A stretch of DNA of 64,000 nt from Pseudoscleropodium purum. Its lineage: Eukaryota; Streptophyta; Bryopsida; Hypnales; Brachytheciaceae. Below, one piece after another: positions 11,700 to 23,310 of the stretch. The stretch lies in NCBI GenBank assembly GCA_963969395.1, contig OZ017797.1, positions 36,456,001 through 36,520,000 of the forward strand, in the 5' to 3' direction. The translations under genes were made by a program, and so were the position numbers. Within the stretch, counting starts at the first letter, position 1. Each line of letters starts with the position of its first letter. The notes under the pieces are model-generated. The model was given only the letters and a program-made list of their open reading frames with translations, did no database searches and was not told where the DNA came from.

Positions 11700-12242
11700 G
11701 AGAGGTGCCCAAGAAGCCCACTCTCAGTCACTCAGTCGTCACGCACCGCCGGCACTCAGTCACTCACTCTACCTTCATAATTCATTCATCCTCCTCTGAT
11801 TAGGGTTTGGCGCTGTCATCATGATTGCATTGGCAAACTTGCATCGAAAGAAACATCTAGCTCTTGTCGTGTGTTGCCGTGCTTCGCTATCTAGTTTGTG
11901 GGTGCCACCATTTTCTTCTCTTCCTTCTGATCTACACTCCATCAACGTCTCTGCTCAGAATTTCATGTAGCTCTCCGTAGCAGTTGATCGCAGAAGGATT
12001 AGACTTACGGGTCGCAGCTACGCAACTTTGAATTCACACAGTTGTGGTGTCTCTGAATCGGTTGTGGAATCTGGTTTTGTACTGGATCGTCGAGAAATCT
12101 GAGAAAATATAATTCATGGTCTTCGTTTTGAAGGCACGCTTGTAGCTAGAATTTATAATGAACTGCGGAATTCCGTTATGATTCATGATTGCAACCAAGC
12201 TCGAATTGATTGGACATGAGCTAGGGTTTGGGGAGGCGAGCA
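11700..12242 (+). promoter_or_regulatory. Membrin promoter/5' leader with telo-box motifs and an upstream ORF
   Basis: GC content rises here from the AT-rich background. TTAGGGTTT at 11800-11808 and TAGGGTTT just before the start codon are telo-box-type motifs (reverse of AAACCCTAA), common in promoters and leaders of plant housekeeping genes. A 49-codon upstream reading frame begins at ATG 11821 and ends at TAG 11968-11970. Whether it lies inside the transcript is unknown because the start site cannot be read from the sequence. Confidence 0.4.
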
Positions 12243-13489
12243 ATGGCAGAGGATCATGGCGGGGCGGGGAGCTTGGGAGTGGCAGCAGGGGCGTTGCCCT
12301 TGGACAGAGTGTACAGTCAAGCTCGCCGGGCGTTATTGATGGTGCGCGATGGATTGGAGCGCCTGGAGCGATTGGAAATGGGAGGGCAACAGCCCAGTAG
12401 CACGAGCAGCCCTAGCTACCGCGGGATCGGAGGGGGCCAGGACGCGCAGGGGCAACAAGCACCCGCGGCGCCGGACCTCGTGGAGCATCTGAGGAAGGAG
12501 ATTGGGCAGTTGCAAGTCGCCAGCGCGGACATGGACAGGATGTGGCGGAACCAGGTGTTAGCGAAGGCTCAACGGGATCTATGGAAGCGTCGCATTGAGC
12601 AAGTCGCGGAGGAGGTGGAGTCTCTCAAGGCGGGGCTCGATCGCTACCTGCTGCGCCAACACCGACGGCAAGTCGAAGCGCAGGAGCGCGCCGAGCTTTT
12701 CCGTCGCACCAGAGGGGACGGAGCGCATATCCTGCAGGTACAGTAGACTTGCCATTGATCGCATACCACAAGTTTCAAATTATTTAGCAGATTCAAAATT
12801 GTTGTAACTGATTCGAATTTAGGGATGAGTGAGTCTTAAATCTTCCACAAGAAATATGGTTCAAGACTCATGTATATCTTGTGATGCACGAAGCATTTAA
12901 CGACGAATGTCTTAGGAACAATGACTTCCCCTGTACTGCACATCCAATGCACATATTTATTCTGACTTGCCTAGACAGTAATGTTCACAATATACAATTG
13001 GTGAATATGTGGATGGTTTCCACAAGAAGGGAACCAATTTTCTTACAATGTGATTCCGCATGGTAGGTGTGCGGTGCGCAAGAAGGGGAAACGTGTGATT
13101 AATGGCAGTCTACCCTAAAAGATATTGCCATTTGATCTCAACGGATTGATTGTATGCACAATTTGATTACAGAAGTGCTAAGATACTATCGTATGGTTTT
13201 GCAGGTGCATGATGATGAGATGCAGGCGCTGCAGTCTGCAAAAAACTCTTCCCGAATGTTGGACGACGCATATGCCACTGGAGTTGCAGTTCTAGCCCAG
13301 TACGCAGTTCAACGAGACCGCCTCAAATCAGCGCAAAGGAAGGCCTACGATGTGTTGAACACTGTGGGCTTGGGTAACACGATGATGCGCGTGATCGAGA
13401 GACGGCAGAAAGTGGACCGGTGGATCGCTTATGGTGGCATGGTGTTTACCATAATCATTCTCATTTTCGTTATCAACTGGCTCCGTTGA
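12243..13489 (+). CDS. MEMB11: Membrin (Golgi Qb-SNARE), intact two-exon gene
   Basis: Membrins are tail-anchored Qb-SNAREs that work with a Sed5/SYP3-type syntaxin in ER-Golgi and intra-Golgi vesicle fusion. Exon 1 is 12243-12737 and exon 2 is 13205-13489, joined in phase 0 (CTGCAG/GTACAG...TTTGCAG), giving 259 residues. The N-terminal half has the family segments DRVYSQARRALL, RDGLERLERLE and KAQRDLWKRRIEQVAEEVE. EGAHILQ-type residues (GDGAHILQ) close exon 1. The SNARE motif covers about residues 180-236, with AVQRDRLKSAQRKAYDVLN; Q201 is the likely zero-layer glutamine. A single C-terminal membrane anchor spans about residues 238-257 (WIAYGGMVFTIIILIFVIN) with a four-residue tail. The Gly/Gln/Ser-rich loop at residues 47-76 is longer than I expect for angiosperm membrins. 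No lesion is visible. The ATG at 12243 is preferred because the in-frame codons before it contain no other ATG. Confidence 0.95.
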
Positions 13490-14144
13490 TTTGCAATTTT
13501 AGTTTGGGGCTTTCAGATAACCTTCACCTGTAATACCATTCTTTGGAGCAATTATGAATTTGCTTGTGAAATAATTACATTACTAAATGCTCTCAGCATT
13601 TCGGTGCATTTTGAGTGAGAGGCTTCTTCCGTAGCGGAATCGGACCTTTTAGAGGTTAAGTAGAATTGAGGTTCTGTTTAGTCTAGACCATTCACGATGT
13701 TTCGTGACAATATTCTTGAGGTTGGGGGCATATTGGTTCCCATGGAGGCTGTACTTGCATGTGCTGGCTGCTTACTATGAGTTGAGACACGTTCTTTGCT
13801 CTTTCCTCTAGCATCGTATGGAATAGGCCATGATTAGCCTTTGTTTTTCCTTCATACCTAGAACTGAAGAAACCTTCCCCTACGTGCTGGATAATGACTA
13901 TTTCGTTGAGACGTTTTTCCATTTTGTCAAATTTCTTTTAAGTTCTGTCTGCATTTCTCAGAACATTGTTAACTGCTAAAGATGGCTTCCCCTTTAGAGG
14001 AGGTATAATCCCACCCTGGATGCTTGGGAGGGATTTGGTTATAATATACCGAATACAATTGGTTGGCGCATCGTCAAGCTGTGTCAGAGTATGAGGGACT
14101 GCGAGTGGCTACGAGGTGTGACTCAAACTTTCAAAAGTACACAG
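13490..14144. other. 3' region of the membrin gene and intergenic DNA
   Basis: Expected to contain the membrin 3' untranslated region. No conserved coding segment, repeat or RNA gene was recognised. Confidence 0.4.
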
Positions 14145-14948
14145 TAATTGCAAGCCAATCAAAGTTCACAAGTTCAATTTGAGTTCACCAAATTGCATTT
14201 GATGGTTGCAACTTTGGGGGGTTGTATCTTCTTCATCCAAAGTTTGTTTTCAATAAAATTTGTTGTGTTATTTTCCCCTTTCAGTTTAGATATTGTGGTA
14301 AAATTTTCATATCAATCCAAGTTTCTTTGAATGTTTGGGAGCAATTCAAAGTTTAAAATCCCAACATTTTTGGATTATAGTGAACTTCAGCAGCTTATTT
14401 CTTTTCCATTCAATGTCCATTTCCAATCTTTTTTTTTTGAAAAAGTTGCACATATTAGTCTAGTTTGTGTGGGCGAAATTTCATATCAAACCATGAAGTT
14501 ATGAGTGACTGAGAAGCATTTTAGTAGAAGGAGGTTCAGTCTCATACATGTTTTCTGCAATTTTTCTTGCCTATTTTTTGACATTTGCAAGCCATTTTGC
14601 AAACACATAGAATTAATTTATTGATATTTTTTTTCACTAATGTGTTTATATGTTGGTTTTGAATAACTATTTAGTTTTAAGTTTTTTTTCATTTGAATAA
14701 GTTTAGAAATCGAATGTCACCTCCAAGTGTATTGCTAGAAAAATTTCAGCATCTTTTTTCAACACTAAAATATTACAATCTTTCAATCTATACGGTCAAA
14801 TGACTCCAAATTTGTACATCATCTACAACATGTTCACTACAATATTGTATGGTTAAGATCTTTATAACTTACTGAAATTTTCATTCATATCAATTCAAAA
14901 GCAATGATGTTTTTGAACCCAAGTGAGACTTCGCCGATGAGGGGTTAA
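14145..14948 (+). mobile_element. TTAA-bounded element, family A, 5'-truncated copy 1
   Basis: Aligns with 42000-42779 and with the matching part of 46565-47670. It shares GCAACTTTGGGGG, TGTGGTAAAATTTTCATATC and CTTTCAATCTATACGGTCAA. The right end is GATGAGGGGTTAA with TTAA at 14945-14948. The first ~190 bp of the family, including the left terminus, are missing. Non-coding. Confidence 0.72.
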
Positions 14949-16031
14949 CAATATCATGCAGCCTGTTCGAAGTTTGAATAGAAATTCAGCAAAGATTAGA
15001 CTTCTTGAGGTTTCCACTTTAGCCATACGTTTGGTGATAAACTTTTGGTGTAACACAGTTACTTTGAACTAATGAGATGTTGGGACATAGTGGTTGTGAA
15101 TATTCCTCAAATCAAAGTTTTGGTGATTGTCAATTCGTATTAGAATTTTTTTGTAAGAGTGACTTTGTGCACCCTCTCGATATAAGCGATGAAGGCCATA
15201 GTTCAAAAATTCATAACCAGTCCATGATGTTTTGGAAAAAACCCTGTCCCTCTCCCTTATCGTCTCCTTCGCATGAAAATGTATTTGTAGCTCTGAACAT
15301 ACCCAATCATATATAGTCAGCAACAGTACACATCTACGTTTCCCGTGCTCAGAATTACTGGTACAGGTGCACACTCAATGATGGCTTAAATAGGCATGAC
15401 AACCATTTAAAGAGACTTAAGGAAAGTAAGTTGCTGTTGCGATGGACGTCATTAAGATCGAAAGGTATCATAATACACAGAACTTCCGGAATGTGAAACA
15501 ATATTGACCTAGAAAATTTGTTATGTCACACTAAACCAAAGTTTCCAACCCTTCTGAGCTATTCATAATTGCACATATCATATGCTTACAGTAGTACGAC
15601 AAACGACTGCAGTATTGTCCGGAGCAGGTATTTATACCCTCGACCTGTAAGATCCGACCCAAACCATGACAATTCAGATCGAGAAGTATGAAAACAAAAA
15701 ATTTATTGAGTAAAATTGGTCCACCGTAAAATCCAGAAAAATTAATTCATAAGCTAACTCGATCCTAACTTCCAAATCCAAGAATGAGATCTCGACCGAC
15801 CATTCATTCTCAGCTCCTCGAGGACCGAAACCACCACAACTGCTTGCAAAACTGTCCGAACTCCACTACCCTCCACTACCCTCCTCCACTACCCTGCACG
15901 TCTAGCTTCGCCAGATATTATCACACCACCACGTCCACCCACACAAGTGATCCATGAAGAGATCGAAACTCAGAGCCATGTATTGCAGATCGACAAGATC
16001 AAAACCGAACTGGTGAATTAAGTAACCCAGT
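14949..16031. other. Intergenic DNA downstream of the pectin methylesterase gene
   Basis: The part next to 16032 should include the 3' untranslated region of the minus-strand esterase. A short direct repeat of CCACTACCCT units lies at about 15863-15897. The open frames on both strands around 15070-15370 overlap each other and show no domain. Confidence 0.4.
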
Positions 16032-18424
16032 TCAAGTATACTTGGGCTTCTTAACATAGGATTTCAGCCACTTCTTGCCATTGATGAACCCCACCGACAG
16101 AAACGGCTTGGCTTCTTTGGACGTGAGGTGTCGAGCCCACTTGACCTGCTCCGGAGAATTGGCACCGGGACCTTTGCACTTGTACTGTCCGAAGAGCGTC
16201 TGCTGTTGACGGTTGGGAAAGCCGAAGTCTGACCATCCGGGGCCATAGATGATGTCGGAGAAGTAAGTGTAGGAGTACACGGTACGCGAGAAATTGCCCC
16301 AAGCACGGCCCAGGTAGATGATGCCTGTGCCGTCGACGTGACAGTCTACGAAGGAGAAGCCGGTGTGCATCTTGGTTTCGTTCCGCTTCTGAGCAGTCAG
16401 GGAGCCGAACGTGTCCGCCACCACGTGAAGTTCAGAGTTCTGCAGGCAATATCCACTTCGTCAGACACAAGAAAGAGTAAGCAGCAGGCTACGCGAGCTT
16501 CGAATCACATGAGCACCGAGTGATACTTACTCGCCACGCACTATATAGATATCATTTTCAAGGACAGTTCATGGAGGTTCACTTACAAGTATGCAATTAA
16601 GATTTATGAACCACTCCGGGAGATTAGAACGAGCCTTTGCACTGAATCCTTAATGCTCTTTCCACATAGGGCCGCAATTTTTATGAGTTACGAAGACTTT
16701 TTTCACGTGTTACAGGTGCCGGGTAGGCAGGGCATTCGACATTGTCATAAGACAGATTATATGAGCTCAAAAGAGGTGGAGCAACTCCAAATATGCGCTT
16801 TCCTCATATTTGGGGTCAAGAATGCACTCAAAAGAGGTTAAGTTACTCCAAATATGTGGATACCAGATGATTTGGTTCTACAAATTTCTGTTGAAAATAT
16901 TGTTAGGACGCACATTTTACAGCAATGGATAACGCATAGATCCTAGATTTGAAATGGTGAGATATGGTACATGCGAGAACGGAGACTGACGCGGTTGAAA
17001 TGTACTTACCCTGTACAGAGAGCGACCGTTGCCGAAGATGAAATCGATGGAACCTTGGATGAAGCAGTTCTCGAAGTAATGCCTGCCCCTGTGATCGTAG
17101 AGAGTGTCTTGATATCCGTAGAATGAGCAGTTGTAAAACGCAGCTCTGTCTCCTGTGATTCTCAAAGCCACTGCTTGTCGAAGCACGGCGCCTGGTGGAG
17201 GTGCTGGCGCAGAGTTCTGCATTGCAAACATTGAATCAGAGCTTAAACTTTGATTCCATGCATCATCCCAAGAGCTAATCCCTTGACGTACGGCTTGCTG
17301 ACATCACCGTAACACATACACCATCACATGGAATACGAAACTAAAAGAGTTTTCAAGCCCAAAAGATGATTATGTAGAAAATAAACGCCAGATCATTTAG
17401 AGATGTAACCTATTGAACCTTACCACAAAAGTAACTCCTTTCGCGATGAACCACTCCGAGCTGATGCCCACGGTAGCACTGCGGTAGGTCTTCAACAACA
17501 CGTCATCATCATCGAAGTCTCCAGCAGTGTCATTCCACGTGATAATTGTCTTGTTCATTCCATCTCCCTGGAAGGTGATGTAGTGCTTCGTCTCGTTGAT
17601 GATCAACTTCTCCCTACACACCAATAAAACCAGACGAGCATCAGGATCAACCAAGCTAGCTTAACACTGATACAAAGTAGCACCACTATTACGCAAGAAA
17701 CTGAACAACAACGCATCATTTACGCTAGATAGTGGATAGAACGATAGTTTACAGCAGGCGATCTTCCAAGACAAGCACCCTGGTCACTCTAGCTTCACAC
17801 CAAAACAGTACGTGACCTTGATCCAGTGAGCACGAAACACTCTGCAGCAGACTCTACAAGTCTCTCAAAAGAACAATCACCATGATCAAGCTAGCTTCAC
17901 ACCAGAACAGTAGGAGTGCCAAAAACACTACAGAGCAGATGGTCGAGGCGCAAGTGCAGGCGTACTAACTTGTAAACGCCAGCTTTGATGTGGATGATAG
18001 TGCGGTGCTTGGCGTGCAACGGAATGTCATTGATAGCGTCATTAATAGTGGTGTAATCACCCTTGCCATTCTTCGCCACCACCACCTTCTTCGCCTTCCC
18101 AGTGGGCTTCGGCAGCACGCCGATGCTGTCTCGGTTCACCTTCGGCATCTTCGTGAGTGAGCCGTCCTTATCCTGATTTGCTGTCAGCTCGCTCGATTCA
18201 CCCTTCCATGTCTGCGTGAAGGGAGTTTGGCTTTCTGTCGGGTCTTCGTCGTCCTCGTCGTCGTCAGAGGTTTCAGACATGTGCTGCAGCCACTGGTCGA
18301 AGTTCGTGTCGTCGGAGGTCTCTTGCGAGCTGGGAATGCTCGAAGCGCTTGCTGCGATCACGGCGACCAGTAGCACCAGGAGAGTGAGGGACAAAAACCG
18401 CATCCTCAGCGTCATTGTCCTCAT
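16032..18424 (-). CDS. Pectin methylesterase (pectinesterase), four exons, intact
   Basis: The product removes methyl esters from cell-wall homogalacturonan. Exons are 18424-17970, 17613-17424, 17216-17010 and 16439-16032, all with GT..AG borders and matching phases, giving 419 residues. A signal peptide covers about residues 1-27 (hydrophobic [16 protein letters not shown]). Residues 28-110 form a Ser/Asp/Glu-rich linker with an acidic run (DDDEDDED, 54-61) in place of a PME-inhibitor domain. The catalytic domain starts near [17 protein letters not shown] (114-130) and includes GVYKEKL, QAVALR (Q229), GYQDTLYDH (Q251, D252), DFIFGNG (D273) and LGRAWG (R329, W331). By family knowledge these supply the catalytic Asp pair and the Gln, Arg and Trp of the active site, so the enzyme should be active. 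The start was chosen for the signal peptide. TTGCAG just upstream of the ATG could be the acceptor of a leader intron. Confidence 0.95.
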
Positions 18425-18454
18425 TTCGAATGAGGCTGCAAGACCACACTCACG

Positions 18455-19255
18455 TCAGTAATAATCAGAGCTTTCGAGTAGAATCAGAAAATCAAAGTGC
18501 GCGCCACCACAAGTCTAGCTCTCCGGCATGGCCATGTATGATTATCTGTACGTTTTGGGCTCCAGCCTGCTAGTTCCGCCCGCTCTAGTGCCAACCACTT
18601 CGCCTATGAAGTTGGACTGGGACTAGAATTCTTCTTGTGCGCCACATATAAAATATCCCATTGTGATGCACAACTACGTGAGAACTGAAGTGCAAACCCG
18701 TGGGTTCATCGCTGTGCAGATGAAAAGAGGAAGCTACAGCATCGGTGTTGGCGCATTAATGTCAGTGACTGTCGAATAGATTTAAATACCACGACTTCTC
18801 CAAAAGTCTAGCTCCCAGGCATGACCATGGATAGTTCGAGCGCTAAATAACATCGGCCACCAAGTCAGACTCATACTAAAATCGCTCCAAGATACGTAAT
18901 GAACTACGAGATGAGTGCAAATCCCTGCATGGGTTGAATGCAGTGCAGCTGAACACAATGGGAGCTACGTACATGAAGCACAAGATATTTCCACACTAGT
19001 ATCAATGAGTGCGAGAGCTCTCGGATAATCTCAGAAAAGCCACAACCTCACCACGAGACTAGCTCCCCGACATGGCCATCGTTAGGTCTTCTAGTGAAGA
19101 TCAGCAACAAAATCTACACACTCACACTCAAATGCCTCCTGCGCCGCGTGAAAATCTCACCAAGGTAACGGACAACCAGTTAGCTAAGAAGCGAATAGCA
19201 ATCCCATGAGTTCACCTCTGGCCACAACAGAAGCTACAGCCTTGGAGTCGGAGAC
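18455..19255. repeat. Three diverged direct repeats upstream of the pectin methylesterase gene
   Basis: Three units of about 250-300 bp share landmarks in the same order: GTCTAGCTC-CCGGCATGGCC-like text at about 18510, 18806 and 19055, and GAAGCTACAGC-like text at about 18730, 18960 and 19228, with TGCAAACCC-TGGGTTCA-like text between. Identity is modest, so the duplication is old. The array lies directly upstream of the minus-strand esterase and may include its promoter. Confidence 0.6.
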
Positions 19256-19980
19256 AGTACGTGACTCAAACAACTCAACCAACCGTCTGTCCGGAACGAA
19301 ACGTAAATGCTAGGAACAGACCCATATTGTGGAAGGACAATGGCATTGCAACCTGGAGCTGGCTGGCTGGCTTACCCTGGCTTGCAGCTACAGAAACGCG
19401 GCAGCAGCTGCCCAAGTGGAACGGTGCAAGAGAGGCAACATGCAGAAGCGAAGACAGCAGGCTCTCCTTATGTAATCAAATGGGGAGTGAACGACCGAAG
19501 TGGGCTGTGCGTCTCCTACTCTAGCCGCTTTCAACTTCCCGGACGTCCGAACGTTCGAACCTACTGCGTCTGTACCCTGACAGACAGACTCCACACAACG
19601 CTGGGTGGAGATTAATTAAGTTAAATAACTAGAGTTAATAAGCACTTCAGGTAATGCCGTGATGGGGATGAAGCAGGAGGAGGTACTTTACTTGTCCACT
19701 CAGAGTCAGCCAGGCAGGTAGTGCCGTGCCATGGCTGCCAGAATGCCCTGAAACTCTGACATCTGAAGTGGGGGACAATAATAATGCGGCTTCTTTTTCT
19801 CTGTTTTTTTCGGGGGTGCAAAATGCAAATGTAGTTGGTTTTTAGTCGTCACCGCCCTTTTCCACAAAAAATGAAAAAATGAAAATGTAGAGAACATTTC
19901 ATTGCAAAGAAAGAGTACAACCAAGCCCAAGCCAGGATCGAGTGCTATAAGCTTACCTCGAGACCCAGGACGCCAGACCA
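19256..19980. other. GC-moderate intergenic DNA, no gene recognised
   Basis: Several overlapping open frames occur on both strands, none with a recognisable domain or codon pattern. Composition is less AT-rich than the DNA beyond 21 kb. Confidence 0.35.
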
Positions 19981-20387
19981 CGAACTTAACTAAGTTAATG
20001 CGGCATTTGCTATGCCTGAGTGCCCGATCGAAGCGGGAAAGCTTAAGTACGTTACCAGAGTTTCCAATGCAACAGAATTACTCGAACTTAACGAAGTTAA
20101 TGCGGCTTTCGCCACGCCTGAGTGCCCGAAGCGGGCAAGCTTAAGTACGTTACCAGAGTTTCCAATGCAACAGAATTACTCGAACTTAACGAAGTTAATG
20201 CGGCTTTTGCCATGCCTGAGTGCCCGAAGCGCGCGGGCAAGCTTAAGTACGTTACCAGAGTTTCCAATGCAAGAGAATTACTCGAACTTAACGAAGTTAA
20301 TGCAGCTTTTGCCATGCCTGAGTGCCCGAAGCGCGCGGGCAAGCTTAAGTACGTTACCAGAGTTTCCAATGCACGAGAATTACTCAC
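19981..20387 (+). repeat. Minisatellite, four units of 98-102 bp
   Basis: Units start at 19981, 20083, 20181 and 20283 (CGAACTTAAC), and each contains GAAGTTAATGC, GCCTGAGTGCCCG, AAGCTTAAGTACGTTACC and AGAGTTTCCAATGC. Units 2-4 are nearly identical apart from small indels; unit 1 is more diverged. TTAAC-GAA-GTTAA forms a short inverted repeat in each unit. The array reads open in several frames on both strands because the unit lacks stops, so translated 34-residue repeats (for example RVSNARELLELNEVNAAF) should not be taken as a protein without other evidence. Confidence 0.9.
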
Positions 20388-22045
20388 ACATTCGTTTGGG
20401 AAGACCCTCAGTTTGATTAAAGCTGGAGTTGAATGGATTAGAAATCAGTGCGGCTTAATTCCCCTGTGAGTGGGTACCGAATTGGTGATAATCAGAGAAA
20501 GCCAGGTGTTGTCCAGGTTCGCATTGTAGCTACGAACGGCCGGATTAGTCTGACAGGGTTTGTGATCGATTCAATGGACTCTGAACCCAGCCTGCATGAC
20601 ATGACAGGACTTCCCTCGAATTGTCTGGCTGGCTGCAGCTAAGCTGAGCTAGCAAGCAAGCAAGCAGTGCAGCGTCGATAATGAGAGCGGTCTTGGCTTG
20701 TAGCCATGTCCTGTCTTTTTCAACCTGTAGTTTGCGCCTTGCGGGGTGCTGGAAGCCTGGGACGCGTGAACAAGCGAGGGAACAGGGCGTTTGATTGGTG
20801 CCAGGCCAGGAAAGGGTGTTGGGATGGGAGCTGCAACGATCCTTTGCTGGTGTCGGGCTGGCACAGAGGGGAACGGGAAAAAGTTTACACTAACTTTCAC
20901 GGCTAGTAGGCTTGCAGGGCGGGATGGCAAGGCCGTTCTCTGTCCATGTGAGGGCCTGCTGCTGGCTGAAAGGCAAGGTGTGGGTGTCATGGGGCACTGG
21001 GGGAGTTTCCGAGAAGCATCTCCTCCTTCAGGGACAGAAAGAGCATTGGAGTCTCTTCGGACGGAGGGATGAATACCGTGCAGTACCCATATTAATGGTC
21101 AGGGTTCCCCCCACACCCCCACACACACAATATTTCTGGAAAAAAGATGTTGGCTTCTGCGAATATTGTAATCAAGAAATGTCCCCCCAAAATTGCAATC
21201 TTTAGAAGATAGTTAAAAAAAAAAGTATTGTTGAATCTCAATGAGCCCCCCCAAAACCAACAAGAAGTCTCTACAGTAGCACTTGTTGACATTGCAACAC
21301 TACTGCAATCTTCAATCTCAAAGATTAGACCTTGGGAGAGGCACATATGTATGCAACATCATACTACTGAAATCACGAGGTCCTTTGTAATATCACATTT
21401 TTACATTGTGTGATATTACAGAGTTCCAACGGCCATTTAGAACATCTTCATATAGAAATATAATACCCCATAATATCACATATTCAAAATATGAGATAAT
21501 ACATAAATTCATTTGCTACTTAAAAAAAACATGTTATCCCTTCATCCAAATTTGTGTTAGTTTTTATTTAGAATTGCAATAAATGAAGATTATGGGTGTT
21601 CGTACCTCATTTGAGAAGTTATGAAAACACCCCAAAGCTATTCAAACCAACTCCTTGCATGAGCTTTAACTTCTAGATGACCTTATTACACACAAGTTGT
21701 ACATTTGCCTATGTTATAAACTAGAATCCTATACACTAAGTATGTCATAAACTGGATTTCTATATACTAAATATGTCATAAACTAGAATATGATTATTTT
21801 CTCATTTACATAATATAGTGTATTATGTGTGTTAGACTACATAAATTGCATCCATTTGTGTGTGCACATTGTCCCAACCTAGTTCAAGATAAAAAAATTT
21901 GAATCTTACCAGCTATAATTTTCCTTTAATTCCCATATTTTGAATCATTTTTTCAAGTACCGAATCAATTTCTTTTTCCTCTACCTTACATTGTAAATAG
22001 AAATTTAGTAGATCTCTTCTTCAATTTTTTTCCAATTCTTTCAAC
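20388..22045. other. Intergenic DNA with a short hairpin
   Basis: 20388-21080 is GC-moderate with overlapping short frames and no domain; from about 21090 the sequence becomes AT-rich. An 11-bp perfect inverted repeat (GTAATATCACA / TGTGATATTAC) with an 11-nt loop lies at 21387-21419. No gene was recognised. Confidence 0.4.
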
Positions 22046-23276
22046 ATTAGAAAAAATCTGAATCCTACGAAGGGCCATTAAGGATTTAATTTTCAGCACC
22101 CTACAGTGCAACTATAAAAAAATTAAAAAATCATTTTTGTAATTTTTCTTATTAAAATATTAAAAGAGTATGAAAACTTGATGTGGAGCTAATGTGGCAC
22201 AAGTAGTGCCACATCAACTACTTTCATTAACCCTTGAAGTCCCAAGGCCGTTTTTCTGTCAAAAAACACTCAAAACTGCCATTTTTGTTGCATTCACCCA
22301 AAAAAACAAAAAAAATCATTTTTTTAGAATCTAACTATAGGATATTGTACTTCACTTGTCTTAGCTCATGTGGAAAAAATTTCATGGAGTTTGATCATAT
22401 AGATTGGAATATATTAGCATTCAAAGTTGAAAAAGAAAATTTTTTGAATATTGTCCTGCAATTTCAAATGACTTTGACCACCATTTGTGGAATTTTTTTG
22501 TACTCAAATCTTTGAATTTAGTAAATTTTCTTATGTTGAAGAATTGAGTTGAAAGTCTAGGATTAAAAAGACAAAAAAAAAAAAAAAAAAAAACACTTGA
22601 TTTTCATTCTCTAAAATAATGCTAAGTAGTAGTAGGTCCAAAATTGGAAAAAAAACTAAATCGTTAATAGCTCCAAGATGGGATTGAAAGACAATAATCC
22701 CAATGGTGAGATTGTTTTAGCAAGCAAACACAACATTCTCGAAAAAAATTGTGGAAAATTGTGAAAATTGCATTCAGAAATGAATCCTACAACTTATTTT
22801 TTTCAAGAAGATGCTGAAATTGCCCGAAAAACAAGATTGTCTTTAACTTTCTCATTATTAGTCCAAATAGAACGAATCGAAGCTTCACATGTAGACAAAA
22901 ATGAAACATTTCATAGGAAAAGAAAATTAGAATTTATTTTGATTTTTTGCGATTTTTTTGTGCTGCCCGACAAGTTCAGTTTCAAGCTTTTTGTGATATA
23001 ATTTTTGCTCCCGGGCACCAATTGAAATAAAAGTGATACTCTCACGTAGATAATCAATTTTTCTATCTTACGAGAAAGTTTCAAAACATTTCACCAAAAA
23101 TTGAGGTCACAATAACTTGCCCGAAATGTGATTTGTCCCCCGAGGGGACAATGGGAATTGAGGGGTTAAAAAATAAAATAAAATAAACAATATTGATTCC
23201 TCTCTAATTGCACTCGAGGGGTGGGGGTGGGGGGCAAAACTCACAGACCTCCAGAGGGCTGAATTTTTTTGTAATG
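22046..23276 (+). mobile_element. CATTAG-family MITE, copy 3, split by a 0.94-kb insertion
   Basis: The left part (22046-22226) starts CATTAGAAAAAATCTGAATCC and contains the inverted pair TGTGGCACAAGTAGTGCCACA. The right part (23170-23276) ends GAATTTTTTTGTAATG. Together they give a ~290-bp element collinear with the intact copies at 24342-24618 (inverse) and 49400-49677. The interruption is the TTAA-bounded element at 22227-23169. Confidence 0.8.
22227..23169 (+). mobile_element. TTAA-bounded element, family C, copy 1 (nested in a MITE)
   Basis: A 943-bp element with TTAA at both edges (22227-22230 and 23166-23169), left end TTAACCCTTGAAGTCCC and right end AATTGAGGGGTTAA. TTAA is the only sequence duplicated relative to the unoccupied MITE copies, which is what a TTAA target-site duplication predicts. 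That signature and the CCC terminus are hallmarks of piggyBac-type elements; the superfamily name is an inference. The interior is AT-rich and non-coding; the short frame at 22234-22515 is not conserved as protein in copy 2. An inverted copy lies at 29344-30261. Confidence 0.82.
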
Positions 23277-23310
23277 CTTGCAGATGATTTTTCCCCTATT
23301 CCACTACTAA

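Noticed and set aside
20012..20469. Protein with 34-residue repeats, reminiscent of PPR/TPR length
   Set aside because: The frames are open only because the 102-bp minisatellite unit lacks stops. Three plus frames and the minus strand are open at once, and the residues fit no repeat-domain consensus.
22234..22515. 93-codon frame in the family C element (with a similar frame in its inverted copy)
   Set aside because: Similarity between the copies is at DNA level only; indels and stops differ, so the frame is not maintained.
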